Of a stretch of DNA of 64,000 bases, positions 21,528 to 31,839 are shown one piece after another. The DNA lies in NCBI GenBank assembly GCA_034675505.1, contig JAUCDD010000010.1, positions 146,866 through 210,865 on the forward strand. Direction: 5' to 3'. The position numbers and the translations under genes were made by a program. Source of the DNA: Melaminivora sp034675505 (GTDB lineage Bacteria; Pseudomonadota; Gammaproteobacteria; Burkholderiales; Burkholderiaceae_C). Numbering within the stretch: the first letter of the stretch is position 1; the number at the start of each line of letters is the position of its first letter. Below the pieces are notes generated by a model. It was given only the letters and a program-made list of their open reading frames with translations. It ran no database searches and was not told the DNA's origin.

Positions 21528-24500
21528 TTAGAACCAACTTCCGATCCATCGATCGCCTACTTCGTTTCCTAATTTTCTACGTCTTCTTTTTACTTGTTTG
21601 TTATGAATAAACATCGTAACAAACATCAATGGAATAAACAGAATTGTCAATGGCGGAATACCCAACATAGAAATCCATTTACCTCCAAACTGGCGACGCA
21701 TTGGTCGGCGCAATCTTTCAGCAATCAGGTACATACCCGGAACCATGATGAGTGTCATGAAGAATGCGAATGTCAATCCGAAGATGATGGTCCAAGCGAG
21801 TGGCTTCCAGAATCGAGCACTATCGCCTCCAAAGAAAATATGCGGATTTAATTCGGAGAACATCGTTACGAAATTGATATTAAATCCCACTGCCAGCGGC
21901 ATCAGAGCGAAAATAGCTGCAAGTGCGGTGAGTAATACAGGAATAATTCTGATTTTTCCTGCTTGAATTACGGCCTCTTTTGTTTTCATGCCACGGTCTC
22001 TTAATTCATCCGCAAAGTCAATTACCAAAATCGCATTTTTCACTACAATGCCCGCCAGTCCTATGATTCCGATGCCCGTCATCACCACTGAAACTTCCAT
22101 TCCCGTGATGGCAAATCCGAGCAATACTCCAATGATACTAAACACAATCTCCGTAAGAATAATCACTGATTTACTTACACTATTGAATTGCAAAACCAAG
22201 ATGAACAATATAATCATCAATGCGATCAACAATGCTTTTCCAAGGAATTGCCCGGTCTCGGCTTGCTGCTCTCCTTCACCCGTTTGCTTGATGGTAACAT
22301 TTGGATTTATTTTCGGGAAATTTTTGATCGCCTTCGTGATTTCCAAATTCACTGCCGTAGGTGTATAACCTGATAACACGTTGGAATAAAGTGTAATCAC
22401 GCGTTTTACATTTTTCCGTTTGATGCTTCCGTAAGTGCTCGTGTAATCTACATCCACAAGAGAACTGATGGGCACACTTTTCATTTGACCGCTGGAAATA
22501 TCGCGGAAAGAAAGGCTTGTGTTCAGCAATTCGGATAAACTTTTGCGCTGGCTTTCTTCATTTCTCAATTGAATCTTGTACTCATCTTCACCGTCTTTGA
22601 TTTTCGAAACTTCTCGTCCAAATAATGCGGTACGCAATTGCAAACCAATTTGTGCAGTGGATACGCCTTCTGTCATCGCACGCTGGCGGTTGATAGTGAG
22701 CGTTACTTCCGGATTGGTCAAATCCACATCCATTTTCAATTCTTCAATTCCCGGAATTTGCAAACTGTCTAAATATGTTTTAAGTCCGACAGCAGATTTC
22801 GTTAAAACATTAAAATCTTCGCTCGATACTTCGATATTAATCGGAGGATCGGTTGGAGGACCACTGCTTTCCTGATCCACAGAAATCATTGCACCCGGAA
22901 TTCCTTTCACAAGATTCCGAACAGAATCCAAATAAGGAGCAGTAGAAATACCATTTCTGTGTTCAAATTCTACGAATGAAACCTGCACCCGGCCAAGGTT
23001 TGGCTGCGTACTCCGATCGCCGCTTCGCGGGTCGGAAGCACCCACCGCCACATTCGAAATAATACTTTCTACAATGGGGCTGAGTTTGCCATTTTTATCT
23101 GTGAGTAATTTGGTCACTTTATTTTCAACAGTATGAGTTACCGAATCGGTATAATCCACATTCGTTCCCACCGGTAATTTTAAATACACATAAATAAAGT
23201 TGGGATCGCCTTTAGGGAAAAATACCACCGGCACTTTTCTTACTGTAAAAAATGCAAGCGAAATAAATAGCAATAAAAACGTTCCTGCCAAAAGCCACAC
23301 CGGACGCCATTTATCTACTGCCCAACGTAACAAAGTTTCATACCTCGTCATGATGGCCGGTAGCACATTATTTTGGAATTTGTGAATCCAACTATCAAAT
23401 AAATAGGTATTCAATACCACAATAATCCCAAAGAAAATAAGCAGATTTCCGATGAAAGGTTGGTGAATCAAATCAAAGAAAACACCCGCCACTAAAGGAA
23501 TTAAAAATGCTTTGCTGGAAAAAACTTTTGATTTTCTTTTAGTACCATGCTCTTCGGGATGATTCATAAAATCAACCGCAAAAACCGGGTTCATAATAAA
23601 GGCCACAATCAGCGATGCAGTCAATGTGAAAATGAGCATCGTAGGCAGATAAATCATAAACTTACCGATGATTCCCGGCCAGAAAAGCAGTGGGAAAAAC
23701 GGAGCAAGTGTGGTGAGCGTACCGGCCAATACCGGAATAAAAACCTCTCCGGCAGCCATTTTCGCTGATTCAACAGCCGACACCTTCCCTTTATTTTCCA
23801 TAAAAATCCGATGGGTATTTTCAATCACCACAATCGCATCATCCACAATAATTCCCAGACCAAATAATAGTGCAAAAAGCACAATGAAATTCAGCGTTAC
23901 GTCGGAGCCTGTTATCAACTCTGCCGCCGGTAAAAACAAGAACGCAACGAACATACTCAACGGTACAGACAAGGCCACAAAAAACGCATTCGTAACGCCC
24001 ATGAAAAACATGAGAATCAATAAAACCAACACAAATCCGATAACGATTGAATTAACCAAATCATTAAAAGAAGTACGTGTGGCGCGGCTTTGATCGCCTG
24101 TGATGACTACATCTAAATTATCGGGAAGTATATTGCCCCGCATTTCTTCTACGGATGCTTTCACATCATCAGAAGTTTGAATCAGATTTTCTCCGGCACG
24201 TTTTACAATATTGAGCGTTACCACATTTTTGCCATTCAATCGGGCATAGCTTTCGCTTTGTTTTACGGTATCTTTTACCGTGGCGAAGTCCGTCAAATGA
24301 ATCGGTGCACCTGAAGAATTGCGCACAATTATTTTTTCAATATCAAAAGCAGATTTGAATTCTCCTTTGATTTGCAAAGTGCGTTTCATGTTTCCCACTT
24401 CGAGCAAACCGCCGGAAATGTTCATATTTTCTCTCTGAACCGCATTGGCGATATCATCAAAAGTGATACCTGCACTTTGCATTTTAAAATTGTCCACATT

Positions 24501-25100
24501 GATCTGAAATTCTCTTTCAGGCGCGCCCACAATATCCACACGCGTAATCTCTGAAAGTTCCTCCAGACGGTCTTTTGCATCATCTGCGAATTTTTTCAAA
24601 CTCATCATATCGTAATTACCGCTGAGGTTTACAAACATGATGGGGATTTCACTAAAACTCACTTCCTGCACACGCGGTTCTTCGGTCAAATTCGTAGGCA
24701 AATCTTTCTTTGATTTATCTACCGCATCTTTTACTTTTTGGGTCGCGACCTCCACGGGTACCTCGGTATCAAACTCAACAATGATGGCCGAAAAATCTTG
24801 CAGTGATGTACTGGTAATTTTCTTGATTTTGGCACCTGTTATCCCTTTGATTTGTTTTTCAATCGGGCGCGTAATCAGGTTTTCAATATCCATCGGAGAA
24901 TTACCTACGTTAATGGTTTGCACATAAACCGTAGGAATTACGATGTCGGGAAACTGCTCTTTTGGAAGCGTGACAAATTCAAAAATACCGATCACCGAAA
25001 CAAATAAAATCAACAAATAAATCGAGGTTTTATTCTTGATCGACCAAGTGGTTGGTTTGAATTGTTTATAATTCCCGTTAAATTTTTCTAATGAACTCAT
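21528..25100 (-). CDS. RND efflux transporter permease, 1190 residues
   Basis: Proton-driven inner-membrane pump of the AcrB/MexB class that works with the adaptor and TolC-like genes just upstream. The intact frame has an N-terminal helix (TSIYLLILFVSVIGIFEFV), a porter domain, and the TM4 proton-relay acidic pair in GLGIIVDDAIVVIENTHRI. A second repeat has GIGIIGLAGIVVKNAILVID. It is about 150 residues longer than AcrB. Part of the excess is an insertion between the two membrane halves (about residues 525-580) with a Lys/Arg-rich stretch followed by two extra hydrophobic segments (LIPLVAGVFFDLI and LLIFFGIIVVLNTYL). The substrate class is not evident. Confidence 0.93.
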   Translation of the reverse strand: MSSLEKFNGNYKQFKPTTWSIKNKTSIYLLILFVSVIGIFEFVTLPKEQFPDIVIPTVYVQTINVGNSPMDIENLITRPIEKQIKGITGAKIKKITSTSLQDFSAIIVEFDTEVPVEVATQKVKDAVDKSKKDLPTNLTEEPRVQEVSFSEIPIMFVNLSGNYDMMSLKKFADDAKDRLEELSEITRVDIVGAPEREFQINVDNFKMQSAGITFDDIANAVQRENMNISGGLLEVGNMKRTLQIKGEFKSAFDIEKIIVRNSSGAPIHLTDFATVKDTVKQSESYARLNGKNVVTLNIVKRAGENLIQTSDDVKASVEEMRGNILPDNLDVVITGDQSRATRTSFNDLVNSIVIGFVLVLLILMFFMGVTNAFFVALSVPLSMFVAFLFLPAAELITGSDVTLNFIVLFALLFGLGIIVDDAIVVIENTHRIFMENKGKVSAVESAKMAAGEVFIPVLAGTLTTLAPFFPLLFWPGIIGKFMIYLPTMLIFTLTASLIVAFIMNPVFAVDFMNHPEEHGTKRKSKVFSSKAFLIPLVAGVFFDLIHQPFIGNLLIFFGIIVVLNTYLFDSWIHKFQNNVLPAIMTRYETLLRWAVDKWRPVWLLAGTFLLLFISLAFFTVRKVPVVFFPKGDPNFIYVYLKLPVGTNVDYTDSVTHTVENKVTKLLTDKNGKLSPIVESIISNVAVGASDPRSGDRSTQPNLGRVQVSFVEFEHRNGISTAPYLDSVRNLVKGIPGAMISVDQESSGPPTDPPINIEVSSEDFNVLTKSAVGLKTYLDSLQIPGIEELKMDVDLTNPEVTLTINRQRAMTEGVSTAQIGLQLRTALFGREVSKIKDGEDEYKIQLRNEESQRKSLSELLNTSLSFRDISSGQMKSVPISSLVDVDYTSTYGSIKRKNVKRVITLYSNVLSGYTPTAVNLEITKAIKNFPKINPNVTIKQTGEGEQQAETGQFLGKALLIALMIILFILVLQFNSVSKSVIILTEIVFSIIGVLLGFAITGMEVSVVMTGIGIIGLAGIVVKNAILVIDFADELRDRGMKTKEAVIQAGKIRIIPVLLTALAAIFALMPLAVGFNINFVTMFSELNPHIFFGGDSARFWKPLAWTIIFGLTFAFFMTLIMVPGMYLIAERLRRPMRRQFGGKWISMLGIPPLTILFIPLMFVTMFIHNKQVKRRRRKLGNEVGDRWIGSWF

Positions 25101-25152
25101 AAGTTTATTATTATGCTTTTTTGAAAAAAGCAGGTTCTTTTAATTGCGTCTA

Positions 25153-26358
25153 TTATTGCACGTTAGTAGTAATCAATTGTCCGTCGAACAGCCCCAAATA
25201 ACCTTCAGTGATCAATTGATCTCCATCTTTCAATCCAGATTTTACCTCGATATTATCTCCATATAATTGACCCACTTCTACTTTGCGTTTGCGTGCTACC
25301 ATTCGTCCATTTTCTTTCGCAGCGACCAGTACATATTTACCATTCTCATCAGTTTGCAATACATTGAGCGGCATAGCAATCGAATTGGGTGCAGTATAAT
25401 CCAATAATTTTACGACAGCTATTTGATTTGGCCTCAAAGTCACGCCCGACGGCACTTTCACTTCTACATTTGCACCACGAGTAGTGGCACCGATGGTACG
25501 ACTTACAAAGGTTACAACTGAATTAAATTTTTGATTGGCATCAGGAATTTGAACAATCACCGGAGTGCCGGTTTTGATTTTATCCAAATTACTTTCAGGC
25601 ACATTCACTACGATTTTCAAAGCACCGGAACTTACGATTTTCACAAAACCTCCTGCCGCAGGATTACCGGTAAATAATTCACCCACATTCGCAGTTACTT
25701 GATCTACCACGCCATCTACATTGCTATAAACATCGGCCATATTTGCTTGCTCTTGTGCGGCTTTTACTTGCGCTGCAATTGCGTTTAATTGCCCTTGCAG
25801 ACTCTCAACATTTGTCTTGGCTTGTAATAATTGCACTTCTGTTCCAATATGTTGTGCCCAAAGATTTTTTTGTCTTTCATAAACAGATTGTGCTAAGGCC
25901 AATTGAGCTTTCACGCTGTTCATTTGGGTTTTAATGGCGTTCACATTTTCAACAGCGACTGAATTATCGAGACGTAAAACCAATTGTCCTTTGCGAACAT
26001 GATCGCCTTCTTTCACAAGAATTGATTTTATCTGACCGCCCTGTCCGCGAGGTGTGATATAGGTTACATTTTGTGCATCTACTTTTCCTTGAAGATCTAA
26101 ATAGTGTTTGAAATCGCCGGTAGCAATGGTAGTTAGTGCCACTAATTTAGGTGCTTGTTCAATCACCATTTAGGTGTCGATTTTGGCAATCTCTGTTTCG
26201 AGGGCTACTATTTTAGTGTCGATTTCATCGCGTTGAGTTTTTAATTTTTCCAAATCCGCCTTCATTTTTTTTACGGCTGCATCATTTGATTTATTTCCGC
26301 AGGAAATAATCGACATGGTAAATGCAACAAAAAGGCAAATACGAAGCATTGGTTTCAT
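25153..26358 (-). CDS. RND efflux periplasmic adaptor lipoprotein, interrupted by an in-frame TAA
   Basis: Membrane-fusion protein that links the RND pump to the outer-membrane channel. The N-terminus MKPMLRICLFVAFTMSIISC is a lipoprotein signal with Cys20 as the lipidation site, followed by a short Lys/Glu-rich coiled segment. The main body has the lipoyl half-motifs (GGQIKSILVKEGDHVRKGQL and VDQVTANVGELFTG) around an alpha-hairpin. A TAA at 26170-26172 separates the first 62 residues from the remaining 338 in the same frame. Orthologues have the same lipoprotein-plus-coil leader fused to the body, so I treat it as one gene. This is a substitution-type defect (AAA to TAA is one base), unlike the indels elsewhere. 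Confidence 0.88.
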
Positions 26359-26389
26359 TTTATTTGGGGTTTTATAATTTTTAAGATTT

Positions 26390-27805
26390 TTAAAGTTTGC
26401 CTGTTGCTTTTAAGTAATTGATTTTGGCAATGATGGCATCGTAAATAGAACTGTAATAATTGTTTTGTGCAGTTACCAGATCGGCTTGTGCCGTAGAAAT
26501 TTCTTGATTGCTACCAAGACCTTGATCGTACTTCAATTTAGTAGTGTTGTAAACTTGCTGGGCTAACTCGATATTTTTACGCTGTGCGTCCATGTTATAC
26601 AACGCCGTTTTCATTTCTATACGCGATTGTGTTACATCATTATTGATGGACAATTTCAACAGATCGAGGTTATTCATCAATTTTAAATAATCGATTTTAG
26701 CCTGAGCCATTTTAGCATTTTTAGCACCGCCATCGAATATCGAAAAGCTCAGTCTTAAAGAAATGTATGAAGAGTTATAATATGGCCCTTTGAAATAACC
26801 AAAGTCTTGCCACTGGCCACTTTCAGAATAATTTCCATTCAAAGTAAGGGTTGGCAATTTGCTCAATTTATAACGCTTGATATTGTATTCTCCCAATTCC
26901 ATTAAGGTTTCCAATTGCTTGTATTCTACACGATCTTCGGGATTATATTCTTCATCCAACAAATTGGATTTGATGTCTTCATCGGTTAATTTTTCGGTCA
27001 ACACCAATTCATCATTCATTGGAATATTTAATAGAAATTTCAATCCTTCTTTTCCCGCCAATAATTGATTTTGTGCTTTTAATCTTTGTGTTTGAAGATT
27101 GATTAATTGTACCTGCACTTTGTCCACATCCAATTTTTCCGCAAAGCCATTTTTGTAAATTTCCTTCGTATCGTGAAGCAATTTTTCATAATTCGCAATG
27201 TTCGCATCAAGCGTTGTTATTTGCCGTTGGGCAACTACCAATTGATAATAAATTTTATACACATTCGCCTTGATTTGCTCTTTGGTTACCTCGGCAGTGA
27301 TTTCTGCATTTTTCATCGCTGCATTGCGCGCTTGAAGGCCTACAAACACTTGACCATCAAATAAAATCTGACGCAAATCAATACCGGCACTCGCTGAGTA
27401 TTTCGCTCCGAATCCCACCGGAAAATAACCATATTCAGTCGGCGCTTTGATGGGTTGACCGTTTCCGTCTTTCACCTGATTATCTATTAATACGCCATAA
27501 ACTGAAGGAGAAATAAAGTCTTTCATCATTTGTACCGAAACCTTAGGATTGTAGGTGCCGGAGCCACTTAATGAAATTTGCGGCAAAGCAGAAGCAGTAA
27601 TTTCTCTATTTACTTGTCGCTGATTTTCAATATCCAATAATGCATTTTTTACTACAACCGCGTGCTGCATAGCATAATCAACCGCTTCTTTCGCAGAAAA
27701 ATAATGAGTTTGTGGAGTATTTGGGGAATTTTGAGCGGTGACTGTTGTTTGCACAAAAGAAAAACCGATCAGATAGAGGATGGCTAATAGCCGTTTTGTT
27801 TTCAT
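26390..27805 (-). CDS. TolC-family outer membrane efflux protein
   Basis: Intact 471-residue outer-membrane channel of the tripartite pump. A signal peptide is visible (MKTKRLLAILYLIGFSFVQTTVTAQ). Two repeated helical halves are visible, with long coiled regions such as LDANIANYEKLLHDTKEIYK and AQQVYNTTKLKYDQGLGSNQ, typical of the TolC periplasmic tunnel. Its start overlaps the TetR stop by 4 bp, and the adaptor gene starts 31 bp downstream, so all four genes are probably one transcript. Confidence 0.92.
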   Translation of the reverse strand: MKTKRLLAILYLIGFSFVQTTVTAQNSPNTPQTHYFSAKEAVDYAMQHAVVVKNALLDIENQRQVNREITASALPQISLSGSGTYNPKVSVQMMKDFISPSVYGVLIDNQVKDGNGQPIKAPTEYGYFPVGFGAKYSASAGIDLRQILFDGQVFVGLQARNAAMKNAEITAEVTKEQIKANVYKIYYQLVVAQRQITTLDANIANYEKLLHDTKEIYKNGFAEKLDVDKVQVQLINLQTQRLKAQNQLLAGKEGLKFLLNIPMNDELVLTEKLTDEDIKSNLLDEEYNPEDRVEYKQLETLMELGEYNIKRYKLSKLPTLTLNGNYSESGQWQDFGYFKGPYYNSSYISLRLSFSIFDGGAKNAKMAQAKIDYLKLMNNLDLLKLSINNDVTQSRIEMKTALYNMDAQRKNIELAQQVYNTTKLKYDQGLGSNQEISTAQADLVTAQNNYYSSIYDAIIAKINYLKATGKL

Positions 27806-28425
27806 TTTTCTGTTTTTTTATCTCTGTCTTTTTGGTATTTTAAAACTAATTTTCTTCCTGCCTCTGTTACCATGCCCATCAAAAAAAACTCTGTAAGTTC
27901 TTGATGGGTGTGCATTACAGGAAATTGATTTCGGGGGTAAACATTATCGCTGAAAGGCAAAAGCATTGTTTCCATTTTCAATCGAGCAATCACTTCGGTA
28001 TCCATATTTGCACGAAAAAGTTTTTCTTCTTTTCCTCGTTCAATATTTTTTTTGATGACTTCAAAAAGAAACTGGCACTTATAATTGTAAAACTTTTTAT
28101 ACACCTGAGGATGGCTTCGTTCGATATCGTGAATGAATGAAGGATTGAGTGTCGCATACATATTTTGTACACTATCCATGTGAAAAAATATTTCTTCAAT
28201 GGCATTATCTGCCGCATGCGTGCAATGCTCACAATTTTCTTTATTATGATGGAGCATATTCATCACCACTTTATCCACCAATTCATTTTTATCCGCAAAT
28301 AATTGGTAAAGTGTCTTTTTTGAAACACCCAATTGCTCCGATATCTCATCCATCGTGATGGATTTAACTCCATAACGCCTGAACAATTCATCAGCCTTGC
28401 GTTGTATTCTATTTTTAGTATCCAT
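27802..28425 (-). CDS. TetR/AcrR-family transcriptional regulator
   Basis: 207 residues with an N-terminal helix-turn-helix: RKADELFRRYGVKSITMDEI followed by SEQLGVSKKTLYQLFADKNE. The C-terminal ligand domain contains CEHCTH, a possible metal or thiol site. As first gene of the efflux operon, it most likely represses its own promoter and thus the pump, with release by a pump substrate (inference from family and position). The start is 8 nt after a TAGTTTTG box. Confidence 0.9.
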   Translation of the reverse strand: MDTKNRIQRKADELFRRYGVKSITMDEISEQLGVSKKTLYQLFADKNELVDKVVMNMLHHNKENCEHCTHAADNAIEEIFFHMDSVQNMYATLNPSFIHDIERSHPQVYKKFYNYKCQFLFEVIKKNIERGKEEKLFRANMDTEVIARLKMETMLLPFSDNVYPRNQFPVMHTHQELTEFFLMGMVTEAGRKLVLKYQKDRDKKTEK

Positions 28426-28433
28426 TTGGCCGG

Positions 28434-28441
28434 CAAAACTA
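28434..28441 (-). promoter_or_regulatory. Candidate promoter -7 box of the TetR-efflux operon (TAGTTTTG)
   Basis: The minus strand reads TAGTTTTG and ends 8 bp before the TetR ATG, which would give a very short leader. Any TetR operator should overlap here, but I see no clear palindrome. Confidence 0.4.
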
Positions 28442-28540
28442 TGGAAACTATTTAAGTTGCCAAAGTTTTTTTTACAGAATCTTTTTAATCTTTTTCTTTT
28501 TTGAAAAAATTTTTGAAACTGTAATGTTTAATTTGCACAC

Positions 28541-29293
28541 ATGTACACGCTCAAAAAATCGTTGGGGCAACATTTTTTAAAAGATGAAACCATCATCAAC
28601 CAAATCGTAGATGCATTATCCGCTCATCCTTTTGAAAACTTGTTGGAAGTAGGTCCGGGCGGCGGAGCGCTTACCGAAAAATTAATTAAAATCCCGGATA
28701 TTCAATTCAAAGCAGTCGAGCTGGATGAAGAAAAAATCATCTATCTCTCCCAAAAATTTCCTTCTTTAAAAGGCCGACTTATTCACGAGAGTTTTTTAAA
28801 TATGAATATTCCTTTTGAGCAACCTTTTCACATCATTGGGAATTTTCCATATAATATCTCCACTCAAATTCTTTTTAAAATTTTAGACTGGAAAGAACAA
28901 GTGCCCATCGTCATCGGGATGTTTCAAAAAGAGGTAGCAGAGCGAGCCGCAGCAAAAGAAGGCAGTAAAACTTATGGTGTGCTGAGTGTTTTGGTGCAAT
29001 ATTATTATGAGGTAGAATATCTTTTTTCAGTAAACAAGGAAGCCTTCAATCCTCCGCCAAAAGTGGAAAGCGGAGTTGTGCGGCTGACAAGAAAAGAAAA
29101 TTTATTACCCGTAAAAAGCGAAAAACATTTTCGGCTTTTGGTAAAAACGGCTTTTAATCAACGGAGAAAAATGCTCCGAAATGGAGTCAAGGGTTTATTC
29201 TCTCCTGATTTTATTAAAGATAAATTATTTGATCGGCGCGCTGAAACCCTTTGTCTGCAAGAGTTTGCTGATCTCACTTTTAAAATGAATTAA
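28541..29293 (+). CDS. rsmA: 16S rRNA dimethyladenosine transferase RsmA (KsgA)
   Basis: Dimethylates A1518 and A1519 in helix 45 of 16S rRNA as a late check in small-subunit assembly. The intact 250-residue frame starts MYTLKKSLGQHFLKDETII (the family's LGQHFL start), has the SAM motif EVGPGGGALTEKL and the catalytic IGNFPYNIST (NxPY). The C-terminal domain includes NPPPKVESGVVRL and FNQRRKMLRNGVK. A near-consensus box TTAATTTG sits 5 bp before the ATG. It is followed by the flavin reductase gene after 7 bp. Confidence 0.96.
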   Translation: MYTLKKSLGQHFLKDETIINQIVDALSAHPFENLLEVGPGGGALTEKLIKIPDIQFKAVELDEEKIIYLSQKFPSLKGRLIHESFLNMNIPFEQPFHIIGNFPYNISTQILFKILDWKEQVPIVIGMFQKEVAERAAAKEGSKTYGVLSVLVQYYYEVEYLFSVNKEAFNPPPKVESGVVRLTRKENLLPVKSEKHFRLLVKTAFNQRRKMLRNGVKGLFSPDFIKDKLFDRRAETLCLQEFADLTFKMN

Positions 29294-29300
29294 AACTGTC

Positions 29301-30191
29301 ATGTACAAATCCATTTTACTAAAAGATATTTCTGTAGTAGAAGCACAAAATTTTTTGCAGCATGCGATTGCGCCACGCCCCATTTGTTTTGCATCCACTA
29401 TTGACAAAGCCGGAAATGTAAACCTGACACCATTTAGTTTTTTCAATTTATTCAGCAGCAACCCACCAATACTCATTTTTTCTCCTGCCCGCAGAGTGAG
29501 AAATAATACCATTAAACATTCGCTCGAAAATGTAATGGAAGTGCCGGAAGTGGTGGTCAACATTGCAGATTATGAGATGGTACAGCAGGTAAGTTTGGCC
29601 AGTTGTGAATACCCCAAAGAAGTAGATGAATTCGTAAAATCCGGTTTTACAAAAGAGCCTTCTGTATTGATCCGGCCGCCGCGTGTGAAAGAAAGCCTGA
29701 TACAAATGGAATGTAAAGTGCTCGAAATCAAACACCTTGGCACAGAAGGTGGGGCCGGAAATTTAGTGATCGCGAAAGTATTGATGATGCACGTGAATGA
29801 AAAAATATTGAATGAAAAAGGATTCATCGATCAAACAAAAATCAATCATATTGCACGCTTGGGTGGAAATTGGTACGCAAAAATTTCTCCTGAAAATCTT
29901 TTTGAAGTAGAAAAACCAAATACATTATTAGGAATTGGAATTGAGCAATTACCCGATGCTGTTCGCTTGAGCAAAATCCTTACCGGCAACCATTTAGGGC
30001 AATTGGCCAATGTGCATGAATACCCAATGGTGGATCCTAATTATGCTGATGAAAAACTAAAATCAATCGTGCAATATTTTTCACTAAGCGATGAAGAAAT
30101 GGAGCGAGAAATACACAAACACGCCGTAAATCTTTTAGCCCAAGGAATGGTAAAAGAAGCGTGGCAGGTATTATTGACGATTCACAATTAA
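29301..30191 (+). CDS. Flavin reductase-family (FMN-binding split barrel) protein
   Basis: 296 residues. The N-terminal ~200 residues form a flavin-reductase-like split barrel: APRPICFASTIDKAGNVNL and LTPFSFFNLFSSNPPILIF are the conserved FMN-contacting stretch. The C-terminal ~90 residues (VDPNYADEKLKSIVQYF onward) are helical and common in the Bacteroidota members of this group. Its partner and electron acceptor are unknown. It starts 7 bp after rsmA on the same strand. Confidence 0.85.
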   Translation: MYKSILLKDISVVEAQNFLQHAIAPRPICFASTIDKAGNVNLTPFSFFNLFSSNPPILIFSPARRVRNNTIKHSLENVMEVPEVVVNIADYEMVQQVSLASCEYPKEVDEFVKSGFTKEPSVLIRPPRVKESLIQMECKVLEIKHLGTEGGAGNLVIAKVLMMHVNEKILNEKGFIDQTKINHIARLGGNWYAKISPENLFEVEKPNTLLGIGIEQLPDAVRLSKILTGNHLGQLANVHEYPMVDPNYADEKLKSIVQYFSLSDEEMEREIHKHAVNLLAQGMVKEAWQVLLTIHN

Positions 30192-30234
30192 AAGAAAGCA
30201 TTTTCAAATATTACTGGTTAAAAATGCAATCGTT

Positions 30235-30242
30235 TACCTTTG
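30235..30242 (+). promoter_or_regulatory. Candidate lysS promoter -7 box (TACCTTTG)
   Basis: TACCTTTGC, 46 bp before the lysS ATG at 30289. No -33 element was assigned. Confidence 0.5.
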
Positions 30243-30288
30243 CGGCTATTAATCACAACAAATAATTACATTTTTCATAAAATCATTT

Positions 30289-31839
30289 ATGAGTCAAATA
30301 CATTTATCTGAGCAAGAGACTATCAGAAGAGAGAAATTGCAGGAATTGAACAAATTGGGAATCAATCCTTATCCGGGAGAATTATTTCCTGTAAACATCA
30401 GCGCAGCGGCCATCAAAGCCGGATACAAAGGCGAAGAAAATAAAGACAGTTATAAAGATGTTTGTCTGGCAGGTCGTGTCATGGGCATTCGGGATATGGG
30501 TAAAGCTTGCTTTGCTGTATTGCAAGACGCTTCGGGAAAAATACAATTGTATATTCGAAAAGATGATATCGCTCCTGGAGAGGACAAATCAATGTTTGAT
30601 GTGGTTTGGAAAAAATTGGTGGACATCGGTGATATTATTGGAGTGAAAGGATATGTATTCACCACCAAAACCGGTGAAACTTCCGTGCATGTGAGCGAAT
30701 TCAAAATGCTTTCAAAAGCGTTGCGCCCGATGCCGGTCGTGAAAGAAAAAGACGGAGAAACATTTGATGAAGTCACCGACGCAGAATTCAGATACCGTCA
30801 GCGTTACGCCGATTTAATTGTGAATCCACATGTAAAAGAAACTTTTTTGAAACGCACGAAAATGGTCAATACCATTCGTCAATTTTTGAATGAGCGCGGT
30901 GGCCTTGAAGTGGATACTCCTGTGCTTCAAAATATTCCCGGAGGAGCTGCGGCTCGTCCTTTTATTACCCATCACAATGCATTGGATGTGCCTTTTTATT
31001 TGCGCATTGCCAATGAATTATATTTGAAAAGGCTCATCGTTGGCGGGTTTGAGTGGGTGTATGAATTCAGTCGCAATTTTCGTAATGAAGGCATGGACCG
31101 CACCCACAATCCTGAATTTACCATCCTCGAATTTTATGTGGCTTACAAAGATTATTTGTGGATGATGGAAACCACCGAGCAGCTTCTCGAGCGCACAGCC
31201 ACTGAGGTTACAGGTGCAAGCAAAGTGGTTGTAGGTGATAAAGAAATTGAATTTAAAGCTCCCTACAAAAGAATCAGCATTTACGATGCCATCAAGGAAT
31301 TCACCGGCATAGATGTGAATGATAAAAATGAAGAGGAGCTTCGTGAGGTATGCCAACAGTTAGGCATACACGCAGATAAAACGATGGGTAAAGGAAAAAT
31401 AATTGATGAGATTTTTTCTGAAAAATGCGAAAGCAATTTTATTCAACCTACATTCATCATCGACTATCCGGTGGAGATGAGTCCGCTGACCAAAAAACAC
31501 CGCAGCAAACCCGGTCTGGTAGAGCGTTTTGAGTTGATTATCAATGGCAAGGAAATTGCCAATGCCTATACAGAATTGAATGACCCAATCGATCAGCGAG
31601 AGCGATTTGAAGAACAATCAAAACTGATGGAGCGCGGTGATGATGAAGCCATGTTTATTGATTATGATTTTTTACGCGCTCTGGAATATGGTATGCCGCC
31701 TACCAGTGGTATTGGATTTGGAATTGATCGTTTGGCGATGTTATTGACCAACCAATCTTCCATTCAGGATGTTTTATTTTTCCCGCAAATGCGTCCGGAA
31801 AATAAACTCGAAAAAACAGAAGAGGAAAAAGAAAAATAA
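30289..31839 (+). CDS. lysS: Lysyl-tRNA synthetase, class II
   Basis: Intact 516-residue synthetase. The N-terminal OB-fold anticodon domain includes CLAGRVMGIRDMGKACFAVL. Class II motif 2 is FRNEGMDRTHNPEFTILEFY and motif 3 is GIGFGIDRLAMLL near the C-terminus. Starts MSQIHLSEQETIRREKLQEL. mgtC begins immediately after the stop, so the two are likely cotranscribed. Confidence 0.97.
   Translation: MSQIHLSEQETIRREKLQELNKLGINPYPGELFPVNISAAAIKAGYKGEENKDSYKDVCLAGRVMGIRDMGKACFAVLQDASGKIQLYIRKDDIAPGEDKSMFDVVWKKLVDIGDIIGVKGYVFTTKTGETSVHVSEFKMLSKALRPMPVVKEKDGETFDEVTDAEFRYRQRYADLIVNPHVKETFLKRTKMVNTIRQFLNERGGLEVDTPVLQNIPGGAAARPFITHHNALDVPFYLRIANELYLKRLIVGGFEWVYEFSRNFRNEGMDRTHNPEFTILEFYVAYKDYLWMMETTEQLLERTATEVTGASKVVVGDKEIEFKAPYKRISIYDAIKEFTGIDVNDKNEEELREVCQQLGIHADKTMGKGKIIDEIFSEKCESNFIQPTFIIDYPVEMSPLTKKHRSKPGLVERFELIINGKEIANAYTELNDPIDQRERFEEQSKLMERGDDEAMFIDYDFLRALEYGMPPTSGIGFGIDRLAMLLTNQSSIQDVLFFPQMRPENKLEKTEEEKEK

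Noticed and set aside
26170..26172. Stop-codon reassignment or readthrough of TAA
   Set aside because: TAA is the normal terminal stop of many intact genes here (prfA, kdsB region, lysS), so a code change is ruled out; point errors or mutation are simpler.
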